Under the pieces are notes generated by a model. It searched no databases and was not told the origin of the DNA. It saw nothing but the letters and a program-made list of their open reading frames with translations. Below are positions 16,568 through 25,314 of a stretch of 47,935 nt of DNA, in pieces; within the stretch, counting starts at the first letter, position 1, and every line of letters starts with the position of its first letter. The stretch is taken from positions 1 to 47,935 of the forward strand of contig DIWJ01000043.1 in assembly GCA_002428445.1 (NCBI GenBank), in the 5' to 3' direction. This DNA comes from Syntrophaceae bacterium UBA6109. GTDB taxonomy: Bacteria; Desulfobacterota; Syntrophia; Syntrophales; UBA6109. The translations under genes were made by a program, and so were the position numbers.

Positions 16568-17506
16568 TCAAACGTTCTTGAACAGACTTTTCCCGAGCAT
16601 GCCGTAGCCCTTCAACAATTCTTTGATCCCGAAATCAATGGATTTCTTCGCCTCAAAGCCGGCCTCCCGCAGACGCTGATTCGAAACAATGTAATTCCGC
16701 TTATCCGGATCGCTGCCCACCTCTGAACAATGTATGAAGAAATTCGGCACGTATTCCTTTACCTTCAGCGCCAGTTGCTCTTTGGACAGATTCGCCGCAT
16801 CGAGACCCACGTTGTACGGCAACCCCTTCATCTTGTCCCTATTCTTGATGCAGTGGCAGAAACAATCCGCCACATCGCGAACATGGATGTAGTTGCGCTT
16901 GAAGTCCTTCTCATAAATGACGATGTAGCCGTCTGTGATCGCCGCATAAACGAAATGATTGACGAGAAGATCGAGACGCATGCGCGGCGACATCCCAAAA
17001 ACAGTGGCCAATCTCAGGGTAATCGCGTTGGGGCTGTTCAACAGCCCCTGTTCCGCCTCCACTTTCGTCCGCCCGTAAAGAGTGATCGGTTCGAGCGGCG
17101 TTTCCTCCGTACAGTAAACGTCCCCCGACTTGGTGCCGTAGCCGCTGTTCGTTGTGGGATAGACGACCCACTGAGACTGGCTTCGCAGGCGGTTGATCAT
17201 TGTTATCGCATCGAGGTTGATGGACGTGGCCGCCCACGGATCCCTGTCACAAGCGGGCGCCCCGACGATGGCCGCCAAGGGGATGATCACATCGGGATTC
17301 CGGAGCACTTGCTTAAGGATTCTTTCGTCCCGTACGTCTCCCCTTACAAAATCGAATTTCTCGTGAGCGCAAAGATGAAAAAGGAAACCCTGCCCATAGA
17401 GAAGATTGTCAAGGACCGTCACATGATATCCATCTTTCAATAAATGCTCGCAAAGAATAGACCCTAGATAGCCCGCTCCGCCCGTGACCAATACCCTCTG
17501 CTCCAT
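16568..17506 (-). CDS. NAD-dependent epimerase/dehydratase (extended SDR)
   Basis: This 312-residue protein starts with RVLVTGGAGYLGSILCE (4-20), the dinucleotide fold of extended SDRs. The catalytic region is TTNSGYG (118-124) and YGRTK (144-148), with Asn-Ser in place of the usual Ser-Ser. The family converts nucleotide sugars by epimerisation, dehydration or reduction. It begins the compact block of sugar-nucleotide genes and has a good GGGAGG ribosome-binding site, with a 120-base gap behind the Wzz-like gene. Its stop overlaps the alternative TTG start of the guanylyltransferase gene. It may act on the GDP-heptose made by the next genes, or as a 4-epimerase; the substrate is unknown. Confidence 0.8.
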   Translation of the reverse strand: MEQRVLVTGGAGYLGSILCEHLLKDGYHVTVLDNLLYGQGFLFHLCAHEKFDFVRGDVRDERILKQVLRNPDVIIPLAAIVGAPACDRDPWAATSINLDAITMINRLRSQSQWVVYPTTNSGYGTKSGDVYCTEETPLEPITLYGRTKVEAEQGLLNSPNAITLRLATVFGMSPRMRLDLLVNHFVYAAITDGYIVIYEKDFKRNYIHVRDVADCFCHCIKNRDKMKGLPYNVGLDAANLSKEQLALKVKEYVPNFFIHCSEVGSDPDKRNYIVSNQRLREAGFEAKKSIDFGIKELLKGYGMLGKSLFKNV

Positions 17507-17626
17507 GCAAATGACCTCCCGCTATTTTTCTATTTCCCCGCCGCGCCTCCCCCTATAGTTCACTTCGTTTGTCGCGGTAGCGATCTCTTCCATCGATGAA
17601 AGGACTATCGTGATATAATGATCTCC

Positions 17627-18652
17627 CTACTTTAGATCATCTTGATCTATTCTTTTCTTCCCGACGCGGAAAGACAGGTATCTTCGCAGCAGCATGTACT
17701 GATCATGCCTGTTTTCCTTCAGTCCATTGACATATTCAATAATGAATATGAGGAATGCTGCAAAAACCAGTGACGCAAAGGCCATAAGAAAAATTGTCAT
17801 TCCCCTATGCCCCTTCTTTACAGCAAGAGTTTTTTTTGTCATTTTTTCGTATTCTTGGTCAAATTCACCCCCTATCTTCTTCTCCATCTCCGCAATTTTA
17901 TAATTAACATGAGCCACTTCCTTGGCGCTCAGCTTATAAGGCTCTGACGGATAATCCAATATAGAAAAACCGTAATACCTATCCTTCAACCGCAACTCCG
18001 AATATTTAAGATTTATCATCTCGCTTGATAAATTCTTCTTTGCTGCCACATCGGATTCCAATTGCATTTGTCGAGTCAGAATGCGTATTTTTGATTCAAT
18101 AAGCTCCTTATCTCTCTGGCGCAGATACTCGCTTAGTCCAGTCACATAGCAGTCGACTATCTTTTGCGGAACTTCCCGATTCGATGAAAGGTATCCGATT
18201 GTAAACAGATTACCACTTACAAAGAGCCCCAGGTTCGGTTTCAGCATATTATACGTGTCCCTGCGGGATGGAGGTTCGGAGGTCTTCCATCTCTGGCTCT
18301 CTGCACTCCAGAGATTCGGATAAAGGACAGAGTAGATCTCTGTTCTTTCTAACAATTTAACCGACGCTACCGGTCTTTGGAGGATTGTTAACACGGCATT
18401 TACAGTCGCAGCGTACGGCTCGATTACGCATTCGGAATAATATAAATTCTGAACCACTCGATCCTCCGTCTGCACTGCTCTTTCTCTATCTGCGGAAGTG
18501 ATTGCAAGAAAGGCTAGTGTGCCGATAATCGTAATGATCACAATGCCAATAATGAGCCACTTATATTTTAATAACGTGATAATTAAATCAATTAATGAGA
18601 TATCGCTATTTTTCTCCACTCGGCTATCGTTACCTCCTTCCGAACCATTCAT
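17627..18652 (-). CDS. Wzz-like chain-length determinant protein
   Basis: This 341-residue protein has a short cytoplasmic N-terminus, a first membrane helix at about 31-52, a long polar periplasmic part with predicted coiled coils (about 180-280), a second helix at about 276-300 and a basic cytoplasmic tail. This is the architecture of Wzz/PCP-type polysaccharide co-polymerases that set O-antigen chain length; there is no BY-kinase domain. I chose the ATG at 18652 because GAGGAGGG lies just upstream; an open frame continues nine codons further to 18679 without a ribosome site. Sequence similarity to named Wzz proteins is weak, so the call rests on topology and position. Confidence 0.65.
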   Translation of the reverse strand: MNGSEGGNDSRVEKNSDISLIDLIITLLKYKWLIIGIVIITIIGTLAFLAITSADRERAVQTEDRVVQNLYYSECVIEPYAATVNAVLTILQRPVASVKLLERTEIYSVLYPNLWSAESQRWKTSEPPSRRDTYNMLKPNLGLFVSGNLFTIGYLSSNREVPQKIVDCYVTGLSEYLRQRDKELIESKIRILTRQMQLESDVAAKKNLSSEMINLKYSELRLKDRYYGFSILDYPSEPYKLSAKEVAHVNYKIAEMEKKIGGEFDQEYEKMTKKTLAVKKGHRGMTIFLMAFASLVFAAFLIFIIEYVNGLKENRHDQYMLLRRYLSFRVGKKRIDQDDLK

Positions 18653-19013
18653 CTTTACCCTCCTCATCATCACGCCCATCGGGCCAGGTTCACCAGATTG
18701 ATCAAGAATGCCCTGGAGTCACTCTGCAGGCAGTTGGCCTTCAACCTATTCAGCAGGCTCGAAGGTATTCTCGCATAGGAAAGGGGGCGCGTGTCTCATA
18801 TGAGCCCGGGATAACATAAGCGGCATCCGAATCGTCCGGTATAGCGAGGGGAACATGAACTCTTCGTAATGCTCAGTAGGATACACGGGGTCTCTCTGAA
18901 GACCCTGCAAGCATTGCTCATCAATTTTTCCGGTGAAATTCCATCCCGTACCAATTCAGGTTATTTTGGACAGCAATGAGCAAGGATGATAATTGACAGA
19001 AAGGTCTCGCCCA
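18653..19013. other. Intergenic gap, no gene seen
   Basis: This 361-base stretch separates the uronic-acid genes from the Wzz-like gene on the minus strand. I see no convincing coding frame. It holds a six-base-pair hairpin (GGGTCT/AGACCC at 18889-18906) without a T-tract, so it is a poor terminator. A promoter for the distal part of the locus would be expected here, but no clear -35/-10 pair stands out. Confidence 0.5.
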
Positions 19014-20600
19014 TTACGATGCAATTTCTTCAATGCCTGCACCCGCCAAAACATACCGGCGTTCGCAGTATGAACAGACGGCCTTGTCATCCTTGAATTG
19101 CAGTGTCGTTCCACAACGGCAGGCCCAGCCTTTCTGTGTTGCGGGTACTCCCACCATGATGGCATGAGCGGAAACGTCCTTTTTGACAACGGCCCCTGCC
19201 CCGACGACGGCATACTCGCCGATTGTCACACCGCAGACAATCGTGGCGTTGGCCCCGATCGTTGCCCCTTTCCTGACGAGTGTGTTCCGGAATTCATGTT
19301 TGCGCTCGATAAAGGCCCGCGGATTGTAGACATTGGTAAATACACAGGAGGGACCGCAAAACACATCATCTTCAAGAGTGACGCCCTTATAGAGGGAGAC
19401 ATTGTTCTGTACCTTGCAACCGTTCCCGATCGTCACGTCGGGTCCTACGACGACATTCTGGCCAATATTGCTTTTCTTACCGATCCTCGACCCTGATAAG
19501 ACGTGCGAAAAATGCCAGATCTTGGTTCCCGCGCCGATCTCGGTTCCCTCGTCGATCACGGCCGTTTCGTGAGCATAATAGGCGGGCGGAACGGGTGAGG
19601 GGACGGGCGGCACTCTTCTTTCCTTTGATTCAATAGATCTGTGGCAGTCCTCCAAGACTTTGAGGACACGCAAGCCTTCTTCGCCGTCTGTAAGGGGGCG
19701 CTGTCCCGTACCGGCGGCCTCAAGAAACGCGCGACATTCGGCTTTCAGGGGTTCTTCCCAATGGTCGGACAGACCTATTGGTCTGGCTTCTGCTTTTTCC
19801 GGGGTGGGGATTCCATTTTTCCAGTTGATCGTATGAGGATACAGGAGGAGCTTTTCATCGACCGGCTGGGTATCATCGAAAACAAGCATCCCCTGACTGC
19901 CGATGACGACAAGACGCTGTTCCTTAAAGGGATTCAGCCAATTTACAAATATGTGAGCGCCGATACCGGACGGAAACTTCAGGTTCGTCATCGTAACATC
20001 GGCGATGAGTGCGTGGAGAAAATTGCTGCCTACCGAATCTATATAGGAGGGTTCTTCTCCCGTAATGCTCAGGATCAGGGAAATATCATGAGGTGCAAAA
20101 GACCAGAGGATGTTCTCTTCCCGGCGTATCTTGCCGAGGGAGAGACGCCGGGAATAGATGTATTGAAGGCGGCCGATTTCCCCGGCCTTGACCAGTTCTT
20201 TCAATTTGATGACGGCGGGATGATAGTGAAGAATGTGGCCGATGAAAAGAATCTTTCCCGCTTGACGGGCCAGAGCCACCAGGTGCGCGCCGTCCTTGTA
20301 CGCAAGCGAAAGGGGTTTTTCCACAAAAACATGCTTCCCGGATTCCAAGGCTTTGCGCGCCAGGGTATAATGGGCCGCCGCCGGGGCCGCGATCACCACC
20401 GCGGGGACGGATTTGTCCGCAAACACATCCTCCGCATCCCCGAAAATGCGCACGTCCGGATAGCTGGACGCCGCCCTTTTGCGAATCGCTTCATCCGCAT
20501 CGCATACGGCTTTCAACGCTCCCAGTCCATGAAAATTGCGAACCAGATTCTTTCCCCAGTAACCGGCGCCGATAACGGCAACCGGCATGTGATCTTTCAT
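19014..20600 (-). CDS. Fused WbpB-like dehydrogenase, WbpD-like acetyltransferase and C-terminal Cys4 tail
   Basis: This 528-residue protein joins two enzymes. Residues 1-330 are a Gfo/Idh/MocA oxidoreductase ([15 protein letters not shown] at 9-23, VEKP at 93-96), as in WbpB, which oxidises UDP-GlcNAcA at C3. After a proline-rich linker (about 331-345), residues 345-490 form a left-handed beta-helix acyltransferase with hexapeptide repeats (such as [16 protein letters not shown]), as in WbpD, which acetylates the 3-amino group. The tail has C494-x-C496 and C509-x2-C512, a likely zinc ribbon. With the adjacent aminotransferase and epimerase this makes a UDP-diacetamido-dideoxyuronic acid pathway. 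The dehydrogenase and transferase functions flank the aminotransferase step, so fusion could channel intermediates. The ATG overlaps the upstream TAA by one base. Confidence 0.85.
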   Translation of the reverse strand: MKDHMPVAVIGAGYWGKNLVRNFHGLGALKAVCDADEAIRKRAASSYPDVRIFGDAEDVFADKSVPAVVIAAPAAAHYTLARKALESGKHVFVEKPLSLAYKDGAHLVALARQAGKILFIGHILHYHPAVIKLKELVKAGEIGRLQYIYSRRLSLGKIRREENILWSFAPHDISLILSITGEEPSYIDSVGSNFLHALIADVTMTNLKFPSGIGAHIFVNWLNPFKEQRLVVIGSQGMLVFDDTQPVDEKLLLYPHTINWKNGIPTPEKAEARPIGLSDHWEEPLKAECRAFLEAAGTGQRPLTDGEEGLRVLKVLEDCHRSIESKERRVPPVPSPVPPAYYAHETAVIDEGTEIGAGTKIWHFSHVLSGSRIGKKSNIGQNVVVGPDVTIGNGCKVQNNVSLYKGVTLEDDVFCGPSCVFTNVYNPRAFIERKHEFRNTLVRKGATIGANATIVCGVTIGEYAVVGAGAVVKKDVSAHAIMVGVPATQKGWACRCGTTLQFKDDKAVCSYCERRYVLAGAGIEEIAS

Positions 20601-21712
20601 TATTTTGCGAAGCTCCTTTCCAGTATCGAATGGACGATCTTGTCGGCGGCATAACCATCCCCATAGGCTTGAGGTCTTTCTGTCCTGCGGTGTTCACCGT
20701 GGTAGTCCCGAAAGAGGATGTTCCAACCAGATTGAACTGTTTCCACCCACTCCGTTTCATCGCGAAGGGTGATGCACGGGACCTGCAACCAGTAAGCCTC
20801 CTTTTGCATGCCCCCCGAGTCGGTCAGCAGACGGCCGGCGTTTTTCAAGGCCGTCAAGAGGTCAAAGTATCCCAAGGGCTCGATGATCCTCACATTTTCC
20901 GCAAATGGTTTTTGAACCTCCTCATAGACCCCGGACATTCGGGGATGCATGGGGAAGAGCACAGGCGTTCCTGCCGTGACGTCATTCACGAAGGTAATGA
21001 TTTCCTCCAATCTCCGCGGTTCATCCGTATTTTCCGCCCGGTGAAGCGTAAGAAGATCGTACGCCTTGGGCTCGATCTTCAGTTCTGCAAGGATTCGGGA
21101 TTTCTTTTCGGCATAGCCTGAGGCGTGCAGCAACATGTCGAACATTACATCCCCCGCCAGGGCCACCAGGGGATGATCAACGTCCGGCATTCTGATCGAC
21201 TGCGAGGTATCCGGTGAGAATCCCTCCCGGCGCAGATTCGCAACGGCGGTTTCCGACGGGCAAAACAGATAGGTAGAGACGTGATCTGTGAGAACTCGAT
21301 TCACCTCTTCGGGCATCTTCTTGCTGAAACTTCGCAGCCCGGCCTCTATGTGGGCAACAGGAACATGCCGCTTGGCCGCAGCCAGCGCACCGCCGAGCGT
21401 GGAATTGGTGTCGCCGTAAACGATCACAACGTCGGGTTTTTCATTGACAAGCACTTCTTCAACACGCTGGAGAACGAGGGCCGTCTGCTGCCCATGGCGA
21501 CCGGATCCCACTTCCAGATGAAAGTCCGGCTCCAGGATTCCCAGTTCATCAAAGAAAATCTTCGACATGCGGTAGTCGTAGTGCTGGCCCGTATGAATGA
21601 CTCTGTTTTCAACGGACCACTTAGCAGCGGCCCTGCGGATCGCCTGTTGAAGGGGGAAATACTTGATGAACTGGGGTCGAGCACCGATTACGTGGAGAAG
21701 CCTAAACGGCAT
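20600..21712 (-). CDS. wbpI: UDP-N-acetylglucosamine 2-epimerase family (WbpI-like)
   Basis: This 370-residue enzyme is a non-hydrolysing UDP-sugar 2-epimerase of the WecB/WbpI family. Motifs are [12 protein letters not shown] (10-21), [11 protein letters not shown] (40-50), [15 protein letters not shown] (98-112), HIEAGLRSF (121-129) with its catalytic Glu, TLHRAENTD and DSGGMQKEA. In the diacetamido-uronic acid pathway WbpI epimerises UDP-GlcNAc3NAcA to the manno form. The gene overlaps the aminotransferase by 11 bases upstream and the fused dehydrogenase/acetyltransferase by one base downstream, which supports this pathway rather than enterobacterial common antigen. A second, divergent member is at 30795. 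A plain WecB activity cannot be excluded. Confidence 0.85.
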   Translation of the reverse strand: MPFRLLHVIGARPQFIKYFPLQQAIRRAAAKWSVENRVIHTGQHYDYRMSKIFFDELGILEPDFHLEVGSGRHGQQTALVLQRVEEVLVNEKPDVVIVYGDTNSTLGGALAAAKRHVPVAHIEAGLRSFSKKMPEEVNRVLTDHVSTYLFCPSETAVANLRREGFSPDTSQSIRMPDVDHPLVALAGDVMFDMLLHASGYAEKKSRILAELKIEPKAYDLLTLHRAENTDEPRRLEEIITFVNDVTAGTPVLFPMHPRMSGVYEEVQKPFAENVRIIEPLGYFDLLTALKNAGRLLTDSGGMQKEAYWLQVPCITLRDETEWVETVQSGWNILFRDYHGEHRRTERPQAYGDGYAADKIVHSILERSFAK

Positions 21713-22862
21713 AGTTTATCACACGAGCGATCGTTTCCTGTGTTTGGGCATCCAGGTAGGGATGCATGGGAATACTGAAGATCCGGTTCGCCGTATCTTC
21801 ACTGACCGGAAACGAAGCGGGCTGATAATTCAAAGGTGCAAATGCTGTCTGGATGTTCAGAGGTTTCGGGTAATAGATCGCCGTGGGGATTCTGTCTTCC
21901 TGGAGTTTTTTCTGCAGCAGGGCGCGGTGACTTCCATCCTTCGCCAGAATGGAGTACTGCGCCCAGGCGCTCCGGCAGTCCGGCGGAACATGGGGCGGGA
22001 TGATCGAGGCATTCGTCTTCAGGAAATCTCCGTACCGCTTCGCCACGATCTGACGCAATTCTATTTCTTCCGGAAAGATCTCGAATTTCGCCAGGAGAAT
22101 GGCTGCCTGCAGCGTATCAAGGCGGCCGTTGATGCCGATCCGCACATTGTCGTACTTATGATCCCCCTTTCCATGGACGCGGAGCGAATCCATGATTTTT
22201 GCCAGCTTTTCATCGTCGGTAAAGCACATGCCGCCGTCCCCGTAGCATCCAAGGGGTTTTGCCGGAAAGAAAGACGTGCAGCCGATATCCGCCAGAGAGG
22301 AGGCTTTCCTGCCGCGATATTCGGCGCCAAACGACTGTGCCGCATCCTCGATAACAAAGAGTCCGTGTTTTTGGGCGATCTGGTTGATTTGATCGTAGTC
22401 TGCGGTCAATCCGAACAGATCGACGGGAATGATCCCTCTGGGAACAAGCGCCGGGTGTTTCCCCGGCAGGGGATGCTTGGAAGCATCATTGGTCTTCACG
22501 GCGATGATCGCCTTTTCGAGTTTATCCGGATCGATATTGAAGGTTTCAGAATCGATATCTACAAATACGGGCGTAGCTCCAAGGAGACTGACAACCTCGG
22601 CCGTGGCGATGAAGGTAAAGGGCGTCGTGAAAATGGCCGATCCCGGACCGATACCGTAGGCCATCAGGGCAAGGAGAAGGGCATCCGTACCGGACGCGCA
22701 CCCAATGGCATATTTCACACCCACGTAATCAGCCAGTTGCCTCTCCAGTTCCCTGACCTCCGGCCCCATGATATAGCTTCCATGGGCAAGCACCTTTCCG
22801 ATATTTTCGTCAAGCCTTTCTTTGATGCGCCGCTGCTGAGCAGCCAGATCGATAAAATTCAT
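21702..22862 (-). CDS. wbpE: DegT/DnrJ/EryC1/StrS aminotransferase (WbpE-like)
   Basis: This 386-residue PLP enzyme belongs to the nucleotide-sugar aminotransferase family. The Schiff-base lysine is K202 in FFPAKPLGCYGDGG; IEDAAQSFGA (171-180) holds the PLP-pyridine Asp. GCASGTDALLLAL (54-66) binds the PLP phosphate. WbpE aminates C3 of UDP-3-keto-GlcNAcA using glutamate, between the dehydrogenase and acetyltransferase steps that are fused in the neighbouring protein. The gene follows the MarR-type regulator after a 179-base gap and overlaps the 2-epimerase gene. WbpA, the UDP-GlcNAc 6-dehydrogenase that starts the route, is not in the window. Confidence 0.88.
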   Translation of the reverse strand: MNFIDLAAQQRRIKERLDENIGKVLAHGSYIMGPEVRELERQLADYVGVKYAIGCASGTDALLLALMAYGIGPGSAIFTTPFTFIATAEVVSLLGATPVFVDIDSETFNIDPDKLEKAIIAVKTNDASKHPLPGKHPALVPRGIIPVDLFGLTADYDQINQIAQKHGLFVIEDAAQSFGAEYRGRKASSLADIGCTSFFPAKPLGCYGDGGMCFTDDEKLAKIMDSLRVHGKGDHKYDNVRIGINGRLDTLQAAILLAKFEIFPEEIELRQIVAKRYGDFLKTNASIIPPHVPPDCRSAWAQYSILAKDGSHRALLQKKLQEDRIPTAIYYPKPLNIQTAFAPLNYQPASFPVSEDTANRIFSIPMHPYLDAQTQETIARVINYAV

Positions 22863-23041
22863 GCTGACATGTCACCCCTTCCGCGTAATTGTTCCTCCTG
22901 TAATCTCTTCAAACCCCGGCAGCGTCCGGTTCCGCTTTTCGATCCCACCGTGCATCCTCAATATAGCTCCGCCCCCTGGATTACATTTTTCTCCAATCCA
23001 GCGGGCCCAAGATACGATGCGTGATCCATCGCCGGCGATGT

Positions 23042-23443
23042 TCAGCGAAGATCTTTATTCCGGGGATCGGACGGGATTGCCGCGCCGATATCCGATGCCT
23101 CTTTGCGCAGTTGGCGGATTTCCTCCTCCAGCTGCTCGTACTCCCTCATCTTCCGCTTCAGGAAGAAATAGGTTGTCCTCGCCTTTTCCTCCATTCCGCT
23201 TGGCGTCAGATAGTACAGATAGGCATTTTTGTTGTGGGAATTCTTGAAATTCTGCACCTTGACAAGACCGCGTTTGACCACCGCTCTCATGAGAAAATTT
23301 GTCTTGCCGAGGCTGAGCCCAAGGCGGGAAGAGAGTTCCCGCTGGGTCATTTCTGGCTTGTCATTCAACAGGCGAAGGACCTTGAGGATCTCCTCGCTTT
23401 GTGTGTCTTCCTGTATAGGCATAATGATTTCAGCCTTGTTCAC
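23042..23443 (-). CDS. MarR-family EPS-associated transcriptional regulator
   Basis: This 133-residue protein has a winged helix-turn-helix (residues about 17-85; LNDKPEMTQRELSSRLGLS, then LMRAVVKRGLVKVQNFKN) and a C-terminal helical coiled coil rich in Glu and Arg. It matches the small MarR-like proteins found at the head of exopolysaccharide loci (the MarR_EPS group). It is the first gene after a good promoter and probably regulates the locus. The long start is a GTG with no ribosome site and only a short predicted leader. The ATG at 23422, with AAGG upstream, would give 126 residues and may be the true start. DNA target and signal are unknown. Confidence 0.82.
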   Translation of the reverse strand: MNKAEIIMPIQEDTQSEEILKVLRLLNDKPEMTQRELSSRLGLSLGKTNFLMRAVVKRGLVKVQNFKNSHNKNAYLYYLTPSGMEEKARTTYFFLKRKMREYEQLEEEIRQLRKEASDIGAAIPSDPRNKDLR

Positions 23444-23461
23444 ATCATGAACGAGTGGTGC

Positions 23462-23490
23462 AAGCTACTCTACCTATGTAATTAAGTCAA
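23462..23490 (-). promoter_or_regulatory. Sigma70-type promoter for the polysaccharide locus
   Basis: On the minus strand TTGACT (-35) and TAGCTT (-10) are separated by exactly 17 bases, and transcription would begin about 12 bases before the GTG start of the regulator gene. This is the clearest promoter in the window. It overlaps the last bases of the neighbouring glycosyltransferase gene. Confidence 0.6.
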
Positions 23491-24416
23491 GAAGAAAAAG
23501 GGCGGAAATGCCAGCGGATGATCTGAGAGTAGACGCGCCACCGGTCCCGAAGCGGACGGCATAATCCGAGTGTCAAAAGAACCCCAGCCAGGCAAGAGAG
23601 ATAGTTCACGGCGAGCCTCGACATGATGACGACACGGATAAGGCGGCAATAGGCCGGGCCCTTCCACTTTTGAAAAAATTGGTAGCGCGCACGGTAAAAC
23701 TGGATGCGGGCTCTCTCGTTCTGTCCGACGCTTTGCCCCTGATAATGGTAAATGCGGGCCGTCGGCACATGGTAGACTTTCCATCCTGCATGCCGCATGC
23801 GCAAGGCAAGATCCGTCTCCTCAAAGAAGAAGAAGTATCGCTCATCGAAGAGCCCGACTTGATCCAAGGCTTTCCTTCGCAGGATCAGACATGCTCCGAC
23901 GCCGGACTCGATCTCAATAGGCGTATTATGCCGATATCTCTTGCTTGGATACCGCTTGGGGAAGAGATATTCCAAGAGAGAAAGGTTCACCATCAGCGTT
24001 AAAGGAGTCGGGAAGGGGGCGATGGAATTCTGTTTCGATCCATCGGCGTTTAGAAGCTGGCCGCATGCCATACCAGCTTCCGGAAAGTTCTCCATGAATC
24101 GAAACAACTCCGATGCCGCGTTCTCCGCCAGGACACTATCGGAATTGAGGAGCAGGGCGTACCGGCCCGACATCGTGGCCAGCGCCTGGTTATTGGCCGC
24201 CGCAAAACCTCGATTCGTTTCATTTTCGATCAGCCTGACACGGGGGAACTCCTCCTTCACCATATTCTGGCTTCCGTCCGTCGATCCATTGTCGACGATG
24301 AAGGTTTCAAAGGAGACAGTCTCCCCCAACGTTCCATAGATGGATGCCAGGCAATTGCGGAGCAGTTCCCTGGTGTTCCAATTGACAATGATAATCGAGA
24401 TCTCTGTCTCCGACAT
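23487..24416 (-). CDS. GT2 family glycosyltransferase (rhamnosyltransferase-like)
   Basis: This 309-residue GT-A enzyme has SIIIVNWNTRELL (7-19), VDNGSTDGS (41-49), ETNRGFAAANNQA (66-78) and LLLNSDS (88-94), where the NSDS motif replaces DXD. The acceptor side shows a YFFFFEETDLALRMR segment. This signature is shared by the WcaE/rhamnosyltransferase-like group of GT2 enzymes in LPS and exopolysaccharide loci. A hydrophobic C-terminal segment (about 270-290) suggests membrane association. The gene lies 21 bases downstream of another GT2 gene and ends at the promoter of the regulator gene. Sugar donor and linkage are not determined. Confidence 0.83.
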   Translation of the reverse strand: MSETEISIIIVNWNTRELLRNCLASIYGTLGETVSFETFIVDNGSTDGSQNMVKEEFPRVRLIENETNRGFAAANNQALATMSGRYALLLNSDSVLAENAASELFRFMENFPEAGMACGQLLNADGSKQNSIAPFPTPLTLMVNLSLLEYLFPKRYPSKRYRHNTPIEIESGVGACLILRRKALDQVGLFDERYFFFFEETDLALRMRHAGWKVYHVPTARIYHYQGQSVGQNERARIQFYRARYQFFQKWKGPAYCRLIRVVIMSRLAVNYLSCLAGVLLTLGLCRPLRDRWRVYSQIIRWHFRPFSS

Positions 24417-24437
24417 GAGGGACGCACTCGCTGCCGT

Positions 24438-25256
24438 TCATGGATGAGAACTGAGGGACGAATCCGGTCCGGATCTGGCCTTTTCTCTCGCAGATCGGCT
24501 GAGTTCCGCAAGCTTTGCGTACTTGAAGAACTTGTTGACGGAATCTGTAACGGCCAACGTCAGGCCGGGGGCGCCGTCGAGAAAACCGCCCCGTATCGCA
24601 TAATCCTGAACAAACGTGAAAAGCGCCCGGGAAAAGGCCGCGGGTACGGAGGACTTTTGACCTGCAGAGAAGGCTTTCTGCGCACCCAATGTCGAATAGC
24701 GGTCGATCTTCTTCAAGACCTCGCTGAGACGGCTTTCCGTGAAATGTTCAATCGGGACATCGAGATCGCGGACAGCCCCTTCAACCTCGACGGATTCATG
24801 CACCTCATCGGGCGTCATTCTGCCGCGGTCTTTGCGGAAAAGGCGTACGATGCGGTCCGGCCACCACCCCGCATGGCGTATCCACCGCCCCTGAAAAAAG
24901 TTCTTACGGGGAAAGCTGAAACCGGCGGGCACCTCCCCGGAAGACAGGACAAACTCCTCGATGACCTTCGCCGTCTCTTCAGGAATTCTTTCATCGGCGT
25001 CCAACACGAGGACCCAGGGATGCCGGCATCGATCAATCGCAAATTGTTTCTGACGGCCAAATCCACGCCAAGGTTCGTTGAAAATCTCGCACTTGAACTC
25101 GAGGGCTATCCTTAACGTATCGTCTATACTTCCGGAGTCAACAATGACAATCTGCGCGGCAAAGCCCACACTTTGGAGACAACCGGGCAAGAGCTCAGCT
25201 TCATTCAACGTTATGACTGCCACCGAGAGAGGAATCTTCCCCATCTGCCCGTCCAT
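24438..25256 (-). CDS. GT2 glycosyltransferase, LPS core WaaE-like
   Basis: This 272-residue enzyme resembles WaaE/KdtX-type GT2 glycosyltransferases, which add glucose to the first heptose of the LPS inner core. Motifs are LSVAVITLNEAELL (10-23), IVDSGSIDDT (38-47), PWRGFGRQKQFAID (62-75) and VLDADERI (84-91, the DXD). The frame is open up to 25337, but the ATG at 25256 begins the conserved domain and avoids overlap with the divergent gene at 25315; an ATG at 25244 is also possible. It is the first gene of a two-gene minus-strand unit. The WaaE-like role is from family resemblance. Confidence 0.82.
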   Translation of the reverse strand: MDGQMGKIPLSVAVITLNEAELLPGCLQSVGFAAQIVIVDSGSIDDTLRIALEFKCEIFNEPWRGFGRQKQFAIDRCRHPWVLVLDADERIPEETAKVIEEFVLSSGEVPAGFSFPRKNFFQGRWIRHAGWWPDRIVRLFRKDRGRMTPDEVHESVEVEGAVRDLDVPIEHFTESRLSEVLKKIDRYSTLGAQKAFSAGQKSSVPAAFSRALFTFVQDYAIRGGFLDGAPGLTLAVTDSVNKFFKYAKLAELSRSAREKARSGPDSSLSSHP

Positions 25257-25314
25257 TTCCGAGACTTGCGTGGTTCTCTTATAGTAACAAACTTTTTGGC
25301 AATCAACATATATT

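Noticed and set aside
17573..17582. CGCGGTAGCG resembles an ops/RfaH element
   Set aside because: It is on the plus strand, while the polysaccharide genes here run on the minus strand, and its first base differs from the consensus.
18889..18906. Hairpin GGGTCT/AGACCC as a terminator or riboswitch part
   Set aside because: The stem is only six pairs and no T-tract or conserved aptamer sequence is present.
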